A stretch of DNA of 64,000 nucleotides from Paralithodes platypus (Eukaryota; Arthropoda; Malacostraca; Decapoda; Lithodidae). Position numbers and translations under genes: made by a program. The notes beneath the pieces are model-generated. The model was not told the DNA's origin. It worked only from the letters and a program-made list of their open reading frames with translations, and ran no database searches. Numbering within the stretch: position 1 is the stretch's first letter; every line of letters starts with the position of its first letter. Where the stretch lies: assembly GCA_032716605.1 (NCBI GenBank), contig CM064552.1, positions 11,045,081-11,109,080 on the forward strand. The letters are read 5' to 3'. Shown piece after piece: positions 10,922-21,559 of this stretch.

Positions 10922-11359
10922 TTAACCCGTGGAGCCCCGGCTAGTTTTGTAATGTTTGCGCACCAGAACCCGGCCGGTTTTCAAAAAATTGTTTTATTCC
11001 AGAAACAATAGCGAATGGGTTAGGAATGAAGGAAAAACCACGAAAAACCGCTCAAAAAGCTTAAAAAATGGTCTTACAGAGCCCCCGAAAACGGATTTTA
11101 CAAGAGTAAAAAATTGAAGGCAATTATCCCAAAAAAACAGGTTATTGCGCGCACGCACGTGGACTTTGAGAGTTTTCAACCATCGGCACGGTTGCGTGGG
11201 ATACGTACACAGTTCCCATACAAATCTGAGCCCTCTTCAGTGGCTATACCTGAGGTTACGGTCGGCGCAATTAGGGTGACGCGTCAGGCGCGTCTCTGGG
11301 GCTGTGCGTTACATACATCGCCGACGCGTCAGACGCGTCGCTGGGGCTGGACGGGTTAA
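10922..11359. mobile_element. Family B TTAA element, copy 1, nested in the Jockey RT
   Basis: 438 bp with TTAA at both ends and short inverted tips: TTAACCCGTGGAGCCCC at the left, GGGGCTGGACGGGTTAA at the right. A second copy at 27339-27784 is about 90 per cent or more identical by eye. The interior has GACGCGTCAGGCGCGTC-like tandem motifs near the right end. It is non-coding. The short frames inside, which read into both flanks, are chance. Confidence 0.9.
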
Positions 11360-11690
11360 CTAGTTTTTCACATCAACCCAGCACGCAATCACTTCATAAC
11401 TCACGTAAAAGGGCCATAGAATGCCTATCTTCTGATCTATCAATTATTTCTGACTGGGGCAGAGAAAATCTTGTTACTTTCAATGCCTCCAAGACCCAAT
11501 TTCTTCCACTATCCCTCCATCGCAATCTTCCGGAAGACTATAAATTATTCTTCAACAATACAAAAATCAGCCCTTCATCTTCTCTCAATATTCTAGATGT
11601 CTCTTTTTTTATCCGACCTTTATTGGAAAGATCATATTACCACTCTTGCTAAAACAGCTCCCCAAACGCTTACCAGGATAAGGAAATCAC
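11360..11690 (+). pseudogene. Jockey-type LINE reverse transcriptase, segment 3
   Basis: The RT resumes after the family B insertion with TSFSHQPSTQSLHNSRKRAI, then LSSDLSIISDWGRENLVTFN and ASKTQFLPLS, the usual C-terminal side of the palm in Jockey-type LINEs. It decays after about 11640 and is followed by a truncated R1 repeat. Confidence 0.8.
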
Positions 11691-11691
11691 C

Positions 11692-11840
11692 TAAATGGAA
11701 CGAGAGGTATTAAAATTGACAAAGAAGTGAGGAGAAAGGTCTTAAAATTGCCAAATTAATGGCGCAAACATCTTAAAATCTCAAAACTAATGGGACTAAA
11801 CATGAGGGAGATGGGGTCCAGAAAAAAAAAATAAGGGTTA
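11692..11840 (-). repeat. Family R1 repeat, truncated copy
   Basis: On the minus strand it has the R1 start: TTCTGGACCCCATCTCCCTC, then AGATTTTAAGATGTTTG, then TTAAGACC units. The GAGCGATAGCGAGCC half is missing. Confidence 0.75.
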
Positions 11841-12023
11841 AATTATCACAAACATGTAACCCGGATATATTTCTAAGCGAGACTAATGCTCATCTTTCAT
11901 ACTTGTAACATGATCTTCTCTTCCAGTTGTACCCCAAGATGACACTCACCCGTCTGGCTAGGTAGAAGGCCGAATCATCTATAGACAGTATTACGTCAAC
12001 CTCTTTATAGCAACATAGAAAAC

Positions 12024-12167
12024 AGGTGGTGTAATGGTGTAGATGCTTTTGTTCTGGGTGTGGTGTCCAGAGTTTGAATCCCGGGAGGACCATATACTTT
12101 CATTAATTTATTCAAGTGCATTGGGGTTTGTAATTGATAAATAATGTTAAGAACGGGGTGTTACTTA
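12024..12167 (+). repeat. tRNA-derived SINE, copy 1
   Basis: Has the pol III A box (GGTGGTGTAATGG), and a B box GAGTTTGAATCC, then CCCGGGAGGACCATA, and a 75-bp non-tRNA tail ending AAGAACGGGGTGTTACTTA. The same unit occurs at 18955 and 44770, all on the plus strand. The head is tRNA-like, but three diverged copies with the same tail make it a SINE family rather than a tRNA gene. Confidence 0.8.
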
Positions 12168-12373
12168 ATTACAAAGAATCTATAGTCGGTTTTAATCCAG
12201 CTGACGGTAAATTGGTTCACTTGGCAATTAATATATCGATAAATAATGGAAATATATGAAACTACTATGTCTCTGAGTCATAATTATGCCAAGCGTTCAT
12301 CGTATTTCGGCAACAAATCTTCGTGGTCGCTGACTAATCAAGACGGGAACATGGCAATTCACCGTAAGATAAA

Positions 12374-12590
12374 TTAACCCTTTGAAACTCTAGACGCGTT
12401 TTAGCAGTTTATTTTGGCTATCATTAGACGATTTTATTCAGCTTAAGAAGTATCTGTGGGTATTAAAAGGGTAAATACTATCTCAATCAACCCTTTGACT
12501 TCCATATACCGTTACTAATCTGAATAAAATCGTCTAATAGAAGCCAGAAACAGAACAGAACAAACGCGTATTGGAGCTTGAGAGGGTTAA
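12374..12590. mobile_element. Family A TTAA element, ACGCGT-type subfamily
   Basis: 217 bp, TTAA to TTAA. Left end CCCTTTGAAACTCTAGACGC, right end GCGTATTGGAGCTTGAGAGGG. Internal hairpin arms TTAGACGATTTTATTCAG and CTGAATAAAATCGTCTAA are an exact inverted pair and are also found in the main family A. A second copy of this subfamily lies at 51387-51606. Confidence 0.85.
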
Positions 12591-12835
12591 TAAAGCAGGA
12601 TATACATAGTGCACATAACCTAATTAGTGTTCTGCGTAATATTATGAAAAATTTCGTTCATTATGAGTACAAAAATATGTACAAATTAAAAAAGTTTGAA
12701 AGCATTACCCGTGTTGTTGCAGTCAATGTGTTCCAAACTACATACACACAACAAATTTACGGTGAACACCAAACCGTAAGTAGTGGATCTCGAGAACTAA
12801 TAAACTTTGAATAAATAGAAAAGAAAAGAAAGGAA

Positions 12836-13054
<219 letters not shown>

Positions 13055-13074
13055 CCTGGATGGTGTAAGGTTTC

Positions 13075-13435
13075 CGATTCTTTATATATCTTCGTGGCCT
13101 GACGCTTTTTTCCTCTTTCTCTCCCTCTCTCTGGGTTGTATCCATTCGAACCCATTCAGCCTACTGTTGTAAGACGTTTACCCCCATTCAGGTGTCAATA
13201 TATATTTGTGTTTTGACAGCAAGCTAAATTTGTACATTTTTCGATAGAAAATTGTCTCCGGCGAAGCCGGATTTATCCATAACAATGCTGGCTCGCTATC
13301 GCTCGCCAGGAAGAAATCGACACTTGGATGGGGATAAACGTCTTAAAACAGTTGGCTGAATGGTGCCGAATGGATACAAGCCAGGTAAAGAAAGAAAAGG
13401 GAGAGAAAAAAAAAAAAACACGGTGACCCCCTTAA
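13075..13435. mobile_element. Family R2 foldback element, copy 1
   Basis: Inverted arms: GGTTGTATCCATTCGAACCC with AAGACGTTTACCCCCAT at the left, ATGGGGATAAACGTCTT with GAATGGATACAAGCC at the right. The centre carries TGTACATTTTTCGATAGAAA and a CCGGCGAAGCCGG palindrome. The right tip CGGTGACCCCC ends in a TTAA (13432-13435) shared with the next element. The left tip has decayed. No ORF. Confidence 0.8.
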
Positions 13436-13650
13436 CCCCTTCTGTACCGCGACGTGTATTTGATGATGATCTTGCTTTATATAGACGATTCTGTGCAGTT
13501 TATAAAGAATCTGTAATATTAAAAAGGTATAGGCCTAATTGAGATAGTTCGAACCTGTTAATTGCTGGAGGCTCATTCTAAACTGAATATTATCGTCTAA
13601 TAGTAGCCAGCATAAAATTAAAAATACGTGGCCGGTACTGAAGGGGTTAA
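13432..13650. mobile_element. Family A TTAA element, copy sharing its left TTAA with an R2 element
   Basis: 219 bp, TTAACCCCTTCTGTACCGCG to CCGGTACTGAAGGGGTTAA. Its left TTAA is also the right TTAA of the R2 foldback at 13075-13435, so the two elements are joined through one target site. Confidence 0.85.
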
Positions 13651-13838
13651 AGGGCCAAGATCTGCGAGTCAGTGGTCAGTGTGGCTTTAGCGGTGGTAGG
13701 GCCGGGGTGTGTGTGAGTGTCTCTGTGGCTCCATTGGTACGATCGGAGGAGGCCAGTGTAAGGATGATGATTGCCTTGATAATTATCTCCAATAAGTTTC
13801 AATGGCGTTTACCAGTTATAAGTTAGCCTGCCTGTCGA

Positions 13839-13946
13839 TTAAGGGGGATCACCGGCTTTTTTGTTTGTTTTATCTTTCTCTCCTTTCCTCTCTTTCCCTG
13901 GCTTGTATCCATATATACCAGACGTCGCTGGTACAGAAAGGGTTAT
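13839..13946. mobile_element. Chimeric TTAA element: R2 left end fused to family A right end
   Basis: TTAAGGGGGATCACCGGCTT through CCCTGGCTTGTATCCA is the left arm of R2. From about 13916 it becomes CAGACGTCGCTGGTACAGAA and AGGGTTAT, the right tip of family A. It looks like an internal deletion of an R2-TTAA-A pair such as the one at 13075-13650. Confidence 0.7.
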
Positions 13947-14029
13947 CAATGATAAGTGTTCTTTTCTTGTTTGTAGCATCGACAGACATATTTACTTTCT
14001 ATATAATATGAGATTTATCAAGTATATTT

Positions 14030-14880
14030 TGAAGAGTGCGTCTTCCCTTCCTTATATATATCAATCTATTGCCAGACACCTTCATCCCCGAAGGGAATGC
14101 CAAGAAAGAATCGCCTCCTTTCTACTGTCATCCATCAGCCGGCGCCCCTCGTCCCATCCAATACCACTTTCACAAATATATTTCTTAACTAAATCCATCC
14201 ATCTAATTCTCGGTTTGAATCTCCCTCCCTGCCTTCACATTTCTCTCTTGTACACACTTTTAGTAATCCTCTCACTGTCCTTACACTCCACATGACCGAG
14301 CAACCTCAAGGTTATTTATCTTCACACTCTCATACACATCCACATCCACACAATATCGCTCTCATTCTTCCTCATTTGTCTATTTTATCCCTCCATGCGA
14401 CTCACATGCACTTCAAGTACTGTAGCTCATTTCTATCTCATTCACTTTCGATTTATGTCTCAAATAACGTCCATGCTTCACTCCTATAATATTATGCCAA
14501 TGTCAATATCATCATACTATCATGCAGTGACTTACTTACTGCCTTGCTCGCATCCAATGTCCCTGTCACTGCTTTCAGCATACCTGCAACCCTCATCCCT
14601 TGTTGCACCTTCTCTCACACTTCATTTTCTAAACTCCCAACTTTATTCATCACACTGGCCAAATACGTAATTAAATAAGCTAACATTTGCCATATCCTGA
14701 CTATTCAACCAAACTTCACACTATGCAACTGCATTTCTCTCAAAGACCATAACCTAAATCTTTACCACATTGACTTCAAGTTCCATTTTCCATTATCACA
14801 AATATTTATAAAACCCTGCAACTCCCAGTCATCAAACAGTAGTACAGGCAACTCCACTCACTCCCTTTCCTTACCAGGGG
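14030..14880 (-). pseudogene. Degenerate LINE reverse-transcriptase C-terminus and 3' end
   Basis: On the minus strand, broken frames read MRVAGMLKAVTGTLDASKAV, then LLGHVECKDSERITKSVYKR, then RIRWMDLVKKYICESGIGWD, EGRRLMDDSR and finally the 3' end AIDxYI. The same C-terminal pattern (ERMTKRVYESEVEGQRGRGR, WGEGRRLTGDRGAW) occurs better preserved at 28208-28480. Many stops and frameshifts. It is the end of a LINE related to endonuclease-reverse transcriptase families common in crustaceans; I cannot fix the clade. Confidence 0.7.
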
Positions 14881-15037
14881 TACTCCAACTTCCACTGTTC
14901 TTCCATGTACTGTATATCTTTCATGCATGTATTCATAAACAGGCTGAACAACCAACCTTCCATGCCCCATTGGAATATCACTGGACTACCAAGGTGTTCA
15001 CTAGCCACTATACTACTGGGGCTCCAAGTAATATTAC

Positions 15038-15255
15038 TTAAGCCGGTGTCACACGAGCCCTTTTTCGAGCAATTATTATGGGCAATTATCGTCAGGACGC
15101 TTACAAAATTACACTTTATCAGAATTCCCACGCCTAACATAATCTACATTCAGTCTAGTTGCCGATACCAGTGCGAAAATTTCCCAAAATAATACGAGAA
15201 AAATCTTGCTCATGGAAAATCGACGGAAAAAGTGCTCGTGTGACAGCGGCTATAG
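15038..15255. mobile_element. TIR element with GTCACACGAGC ends
   Basis: TTAAGCCGGTGTCACACGAG at the left is matched by CTCGTGTGACAGCGGCTATA at the right. The inner parts (GCCCTTTTTC with GAAAAAGTGC) also pair. About 218 bp, no ORF. The tips resemble the larger ACACGAGT foldbacks at 16.3-18.6 kb. Confidence 0.7.
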
Positions 15256-16330
15256 TACAAGAACTTTACATATATTTTTGAAATAGGTAGGGAACTTAGG
15301 TTGGACACTGCATACTTTGATGACAGCAAATATTTAAGTCAACTATGGGTACATTTTACTGTAGGCACTGTCTTGTATTACATGTCGGCTATTCTAGATT
15401 GCTATCTATCTTACCTGACCTACCAGATGCAGATACATACCACTTGTTTCTACAATTAGCTATGTATTCATTTGCAAGATATATCGTGACCTTACTTGTA
15501 CATTGTTCTATAAATTGTAGTATCCAGTGGAGAGTATCAACTTATATATAAAGTACCGTAATACAAAATTCATATAAATGCGATGCCTGGTATATTTCAG
15601 ATGGGTCTTTTTTCATTAACCATGCAAACAGAGTAAATAAGCGATATGACGTCTGCAATATGCAAGTGTAAGATAATAACGAAGACAATAATAGTGGCAG
15701 ACTGTGGTGAGAACTCTGAAATATGATGATGCCAAGAGTCCGGCTGTCCAGAGTCAAGCCAAAACCAGAAACATGGCTCAAGAATATAAAGTCTTGGTCT
15801 ACATCATGAGGACAAGGATTATACAAATTACCGATAACAAAATTAATGCAAGAGAACTTCCATAGTATACAGGTAAGAGATAATTAGTTTCATTTATTTT
15901 GAAAATTCATGGTTTTATACCATCATGTATATACACGTAAGCACGTACCTACGTACATAACGTGTGTTCATTGTGGTGTACTATACTGATGTCTGAAGTA
16001 TGTATATAATATATTTTATTGTTACTGGGTCGAGTTAGATTTGCTTTAATTATATTCAATTTTTAACCTAATCCCCCAGAATTACTTAATATCAGTTTGA
16101 GAGTAACAGGTAACATTAGACAATGGAATTAGCAGAACAGCATCCCCTCCTCTGGCTGTGAAATTCGAGAATTGCATGTCTAGTTTACTTGCGGTATCAC
16201 AATTCTAATACGAGAGCGAGAGCGAGATATATATATATACATGGAGTTACATAGATACACAGACTACACCTTGCGGACCCTACTTGGCAGTCGAGACTTA
16301 ATTCTAACAAAATTTGCTACTAAGTGGAAG
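15256..16330. other. No recognisable feature
   Basis: About 1.1 kb of AT-rich sequence with short frames on both strands, none with domain character, and a short GAGCGA plus TATA repeat at 16215-16240. Confidence 0.4.
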
Positions 16331-16333
16331 GTA

Positions 16334-17619
16334 AAGCCTGGTTCACACATAGACGAGTCGGTGCCCGAGTCCAACACGAGTGACCCTCGTCGATTATCGG
16401 CGTTGCTGGAGGTCGATTACTACACGAGTAGTAACTGATCCCGAGTCAACACGAGTGTTACACAAGTCAACGCGTGTTCAGACAAGAGTTCGTACGAGTA
16501 ACGGAGAGTCACACGAATGTAACACGAACCCAACACGAGTGTCATAAATTTGAAAAATAACGGTCAAATTCCAGGGTACGAAAACAAAGAGTCGGTAAGA
16601 GTCAACACGAGTGTAACAAGAGTCACAATGAGTGCTCCCAAGAGTGGCCCCCATTGTGCAGGTGCCTGATTCACCCAAGAGTGTAGGGTAGGGCGGGGTG
16701 AATCCGCCGCCAACGGAGGTTTTCGCTCAATAAAAACTGCCACATATGGAATATAAAACAAATTCTTTGCTTTATCGATACATTCTGGTCCTCTGCTAGA
16801 GATACCTATAATAGTTTTTTTCTTTCATAAAATTATATAGGCCACGCCACAGATTTTAATAAACATACTTACGGCGCGGCGATTTCACCCCGCCCGGAGG
16901 GCTGAGATCGCCGCATACTACGCACTAATTTGAACTCTATCGTATTCCGAAATGGAAAGGGTTACAGACATTAATTAAATTTCTTAATCAAGCTCTAATC
17001 TTCCTCTTGAGAATGGTAAAAACTAGAAGTCTCTACGTTAATTGGTTCGCCTAGGAGGATGTGGTGACTAACTTTATTTTATTATGAGAAAACCAAACCG
17101 CGGATTTTATCTCCGTGACCGTTAAATCAATTACCGTGGTAAATAATTCAATTTCTCAAGCTATTTTGCACAATGGATAAAAACCTAATAATGACTTAAT
17201 GTTAGGTTGGCATTCCTCTAAAACCTAAGCCCAACAGCAGCCGAATCCATTCACTAGTTTCGGAGATATGAGCGTTTGAATCGCCGCGGCGATTTCACCC
17301 CACGGCGATTCGACCCCACCCTACCCTAACAAGAATCAACACGAGTCACAAAGAGTTATGCAGAGTTCAACAAGAGTCACAAAGAGTCAACAAGAGTCTA
17401 CACGTATGTCCTTCGGACTTGTGACGGGGACAAGAAATTTCATGCATGTATGAAATTTTTGGGATAAGTGGCGATTACCCAGGACACACCCCAATACACG
17501 GAGAGTATACACGAGTCTACACGAGTGTTGCAGAGTATTGGCGAGTCATTGCCGAATAGCAAATTTTCATCACTCGTGTTGGACTCGGGCACCGACTCGT
17601 CTATGTGTGAACTAGTCTT
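16334..17619. mobile_element. ACACGAGT foldback element, copy A
   Basis: Terminal inverted repeats of about 50 bp: left AAGCCTGGTTCACACATAGA then CGAGTCGGTGCCCGAGTCC; right is its inverse ending GTGTGAACTAGTCTTA. The interior has many copies of ACACGAGT and one-base variants (ACAAGAGT, ACACGAAT), mostly in one orientation. The centre near 17431-17462 has AAATTTCATGCATGTATGAA, a small palindrome. It is interrupted at 16684-17328 by another TIR element, so the element itself is about 640 bp. No ORF is credible. It abuts copy B. Confidence 0.8.
16684..17328. mobile_element. TIR element nested inside foldback copy A
   Basis: TAGGGTAGGGCGGGGTGAAT at the left and ATTCGACCCCACCCTACCCT at the right are inverse copies with two differences. 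GGCGATTTCACCCCGCCCGG and GGCGATTTCACCCCACGG are internal repeats of the tip. ACACGAGT motifs resume on both sides, showing that this is a later insertion into copy A. A TA target duplication is possible. Confidence 0.75.
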
Positions 17620-18570
17620 AAGGCTGGTTCACACATAGCCGAGTCGGTGCGCGAGTCCAACACGAGTCATACTCGTCGATTATCGCCGTCGCTGGAGGCC
17701 GAGTCGGCCGGGAGTAGCAATTGCTCCCAAGTCAAGGAGAGTGTAACACGAGTTAACTCGAGTCAACACGTGTTCATGCAAGAGTCTGTACGAGTAACAG
17801 AGTCAAAACGAGTGTAACACGAACCCAACACGAGTGTCAAATTCCAGGGCACGTATGGACGAGTCTAACACGAGTCAACGCGATTGTTAACGGATCAACA
17901 CGATTGTTATACGGATTAACACTAAAGACAACACGAGTTTACAAGAGTCTTAACGAGTGTGCAAGAGTCGCCGAGAGCCCACCAAGAGTCATTGAGAGTG
18001 ACAGCCATTGTGCACGAGTTATATAAGGCAGCCCCCACCGCCACCCATTGCCACACAACCACTCACCACCACGGAGGACACACCCACCCACCATGACCAT
18101 CAATCGGCGCAACGCGGCAGCTATGGTGATACTCCTGAAGATGCGGATGTGTGTTACATAAGTGTTGTTGCGTGTAGACACGTGTTGATTCGTCAACGTC
18201 GAAATGATGACGAAAAGCGACGAATCACCAAAGAGTGTTACACGGGTTTACACGAGTCAACACGAGTTAACACGAATAACGAAGAGTTATTCAGAGTCAA
18301 ACACAAGTTAACACGTACAAGAGTCTACACGTATTTAGGCCACACTCGTGGGTACTCGCCACAGGGCCCAAAAATGTCATGCATGCATGACATTTTTGGA
18401 CCCCGTGGCGAGTACCCACGAGTGTGTCGAGTAAACAAAGAGTATACACGAGTGTAGCAAGAGTCTACACGAGTGTTGAGGAGTATCGACGAGTCATTGC
18501 CGAATAGCAAAATTTCATCATTCGTGTTGGACTCGCGCACCGACTCGGCTATGTGTGAACCAGCCTTTAA
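17618..18570. mobile_element. ACACGAGT foldback element, copy B, with central palindrome
   Basis: Ends TTAAGGCTGGTTCACACATA and TATGTGTGAACCAGCCTTTA. The TIRs of about 50 bp continue into GTCGGTGCGCGAGTCCAACA. The interior is rich in ACACGAGT-like octamers. An 86-bp near-perfect palindrome lies at 18341-18426. Copy B starts where copy A ends. Open frames crossing it on either strand reflect the repeat and are not genes. Confidence 0.8.
18341..18426. repeat. 86-bp near-perfect palindrome
   Basis: Outer arms CACACTCGTGGGTACTCGCC and its inverse, inner arms CCAAAAATGTCATGC and its inverse, centred on ATGCAT. Only a few bases at the GGGCCC/GGACCCC junction are unpaired. Confidence 0.9.
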
Positions 18571-18954
18571 GGCTAGCAAAGCAGAAGGCTGTGTCCCCAC
18601 CCGCCACTTGCTCCGACCAAGGGTCGGCATGCATTACAGCTAGGTAAAAAGGCCCCCCAGTAGAATGAGAACATTTCTACCGAGGAATTTATAATAAAGA
18701 TCGAATTTGGAAAATAATTTTTACTACTGATACTTAACCTACATTGTTTTTCTTTTTACTTTTTAACTTACAATACCCTAACCTCCTCCAAATGAACATC
18801 TATTGTATTACATTGCACCACTTTATAATGCAAAATACCAATAAGTATAACATATACAATAAGTTACATATAATGTACCGGTACTATGTATTTGCTACTT
18901 AGTCCCACGACTACTTCTCATAAAATAAAGTAATATAAACGGCTAATATAACTG

Positions 18955-19100
18955 TTGGTGGTGTAATGGTTTAGATGCTTATGTTCTATGTGTGGTGTCC
19001 CGAGTTCAAATCCCGGGAGGACCATATGCTTTCATTAGTTTATTCAAGTACATTGGGGTTTGTAATTGATGATTAATGTTAAGAACGGGGTGTTACTTAT
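18955..19100 (+). repeat. tRNA-derived SINE, copy 2
   Basis: A box GGTGGTGTAATGG, B box GAGTTCAAATCC, CCCGGGAGGACCA, and the family tail ending AAGAACGGGGTGTTACTTAT. Same orientation and length as the copies at 12024 and 44770. The 380 bp on either side are unremarkable. Confidence 0.85.
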
Positions 19101-19481
19101 TAGTCAGAACATTGAAACGATATGAGGCATAATATACTAAAAGGACCCTTTAGTACATATAACTCTCTTTCACTATATCTGGCTGCCATAAAACAATTTT
19201 TCTCAACTCTGCAAGGACCTCTAGTAATCGAAAGGGCAATATCTATGGCGCTTGATCCTCTGCCTCCCATAATCCCTTCCGTAGCTTAGTAAAATCTTGT
19301 AATAATATTGACAATGGAATGAAAGAAGGGTTAATAAACATGTTTGTATCTATTTAAGGATTCCGTGGTTATACAAATAGACTATGGAGGCTCGCTAGGG
19401 CTTCACTGAGGCGGAAGTATGGGATAAACACCCTAGTGAATATTGTTAGGTGCAGTGACAGGTTAGGCCTAGTGGCACACA

Positions 19482-19690
19482 CACAAATATATACTGTACA
19501 CACATACACACAAGCATATAAACTCACACACACTAACACATATACGCGCATATACACGCACACACACACAATCATATAACACACACATAAGCATACACAC
19601 ACACACACACACACACACACAACCAACCTTATGCACACGCACATTTAAGTACATACACACTAATACACATAGTCATGCACATACACAGAC
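19482..19690. repeat. (CA)n-rich tract
   Basis: Imperfect ACAC/ATAC repeat of about 200 bp. Confidence 0.85.
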
Positions 19691-19711
19691 AGTAATCACT
19701 CACTCTTTCAC

Positions 19712-20246
19712 TTAAGGGGAGGTAGTCGCTTTTTCTGGACCTCCTTCTCCCTCATGTTTAGCATACTAGTTTTGACATTTTAAGACGTTTGTTCTATTAG
19801 TTTGTCAATTTTAAGACCTTTCGCCCCATTTATTTGTCATTATTAAGATCTTTCGTGCCATTTAAGTGTCAATTCTTTCCTGGCGAGCGATAGCGAGCCT
19901 GTAATTCTTGAAGGAGCCGGTCTTCGGCCGTGACATTTTTCTACCGATCCCCTTCTCCCTCATGTTTAACATATTATTTGAGATAATTTAAGAGTTTCGC
20001 CCTATTAGGCTGGCGAAATTAAGACCTTTCGCCCATTTCTTTGTCAATTTTAAGACCTATCGTGCCATTTAGGTGTCGATTTCTTTCCTGGCCAGCGAAA
20101 GCAAGCCTGCAGTTTAGGAGGAATCGGTCTTCGTTCGAGACAATTTTCAACCGAAAAATGTACAAATATATCTCGAAGGGGGGTCATGGGAGTGTATTTT
20201 TAAGTTTGATGGAGTTCTAGGGAGAAAACTAAGAACTTCACCTTAA
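19712..20246 (+). repeat. Family R1 element with internal duplication
   Basis: Starts TTAAGGGGAGGTAGTCGCTT and contains two successive R1 bodies (each with TTTTAAGACCTTTCGCCCCA-like units, GAGC/AGCG core and a CTTCGG palindrome), then the CGAAAAATG block and the TTTAAGTTTGATGGAG tail. The last TTAA (20243-20246) is shared with the next family A element. Confidence 0.8.
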
Positions 20247-20455
20247 CCCCTTCTGTACCGGTGACGTCTTTGTAATTGTATTCAGTCTATTTATGACAAT
20301 TTTGCGGAGTTTAAGAGGGTTCTGTTGTAACAAAACGGGTTAGGTGAGATAGTTCGAAGCCTGTTAATTGCTGGAGGACCTTATGCACCGAATAAAATCG
20401 TCTAATAGTACCCAAAATAAATGTAAAAGGACGTCGCCAGTACAGAAGGGGTTAA
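20243..20455. mobile_element. Family A TTAA element, joined to R1 by a shared TTAA
   Basis: 213 bp, TTAACCCCTTCTGTACCGGT to CGCCAGTACAGAAGGGGTTA. Central arms TAATTGCTGGAGGACCTTAT and TTAGGTGAGATAGTTCGAAG are typical of the family. Confidence 0.9.
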
Positions 20456-20489
20456 CATGCACAAGTTTTTCAGGTGGAGAGGAGTGTGT

Positions 20490-20690
20490 ATGGTTGTAGG
20501 AAGCACCAAGTGAAGCATCAAGCATCGCCAGTGAACTTAACAACCAGGACCTATCTCCGTGTGGTATTATGGTGTTGGAGTACGGGTTGGTGTGGATGGT
20601 GCTGGGCGTTAGGGCGGTGGTGGTGGGTGAGTAGGAAGGATATGTTGATAGTAGTAGTGATAATAGTAGTAGTAGTAGTAGTAGTAGCAG
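20490..20690 (+). repeat. GTGG-rich unit followed by (GTA)n, first of three copies
   Basis: A unit of about 150 bp (AGTGAAGC, then AACAACCAGGACCTATCTCC, GGTGGTGGTGGGTGAGTAGG, AAGGATATGTTGATAGTAGT) runs into (GTA)n at 20650-20688. The same unit occurs at 22483-22634 and 22640-22802. It directly precedes the RLE-type LINE frame. The unit probably belongs to the repeat locus rather than to a host gene. Confidence 0.7.
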
Positions 20691-21559
20691 CAACAGAATC
20701 TCTCACTGAATGCATCGTAGCGCAAGATCCTGACGGCGAAGTGAACCAGGCGGACATCTACAACATCAGAAAGACCATCACGTCAGAGAGGCAAAACTCA
20801 CAGAAAAATGACCTGGCACAATTGATGCGACAACTTTCCCCGAGACTAACAAGAAAAGTACAAATAGCACAAGAAACGGGTGTTTCAAATTGGCTGACAA
20901 CACTACCAATCAAGGCAAAAGGCTTCAATCTAAACAAACAAGAATTTAATGATGCTATTGCACTGAGGTATGATTGGCCGATTGAAGGACTGCCCGATCG
21001 ATGCGTTTGTGGAATCAACAACGATGCAGACCACAGCATGATATGTAAGAAGGGAAGATTCATCAGCATCAGGCACGATGAAGTAAGAGATGTAACGGCG
21101 AACATGCTCAGGGAGGTGTGTCGAGATGTGGTGCGCGAACCATCACTCATTCCCTTGGAGGGAGAGATCTTGCAGCACAGGACGGCCAACACATCCAACG
21201 AAGCACGAGTGGACGTTAGTGCAAGAGCACAGCGAGCGTTCTTTGACGTAAGAATATTTGACCCAATGGCCCATAGCTACAGCGGGCTGTTTCTGGATGC
21301 TGCACACAAGAGGAATGAACAAGAGAAGGTCAGGGCATATGGGGAAAGGATCTTAAATATCGAACATGGCAGCTTTACCCCACTAGTCTTCACCACATCT
21401 GGAGGGATGGGACCTAGGGCCCAGTGCTTCTATTCAAGGCTTGCAGAGATCATCGCAGAGAAGAAGAAACAGTTCAGGAGCCACGTTGTAGCCTGGATGA
21501 GGTACCGTCTATCTTTCTCATTGCTCAGATCTACACTACTATGCCTGCGGGAAACATGA
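20691..21559 (+). CDS. RLE-type LINE: C-terminal CCHC and restriction-like endonuclease region
   Basis: About 289 open codons, beginning directly after (GTA)n and AGCAGCAAC. The frame also extends upstream through the repeat, but that part is not native. It carries a C-x1-C-x6-H-x3-C knuckle (CVCGINNDADHSMIC), then RHDEVRD, then EARVDVSAR and AFFDVRIFDP, which I read as the zinc knuckle plus PD-(D/E)XK-like endonuclease that follows the reverse transcriptase in R2/R4-type LINEs. GSFTPLVFTTSGGMG is a strongly conserved block in similar invertebrate retroelement proteins I recognise. The reverse transcriptase is missing, so the copy is 5' truncated. Its 3' flank ends in (TAG)n. Assignment to the RLE group is good; the clade within it is not fixed. 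Confidence 0.75.

Noticed and set aside
14395..15192. Plus-strand frames of 90 codons
   Set aside because: They are antisense to LINE remains at 14030-14880 or cover a small TIR element.
18008..18630. Open frames of 100-150 codons on both strands
   Set aside because: They run through the ACACGAGT foldback and its palindrome; the two frames are mirror images of the repeat.
18955..19024. A tRNA gene
   Set aside because: A and B boxes are present, but the same head plus a 75-bp tail occurs three times, which fits a SINE and not a tRNA gene.
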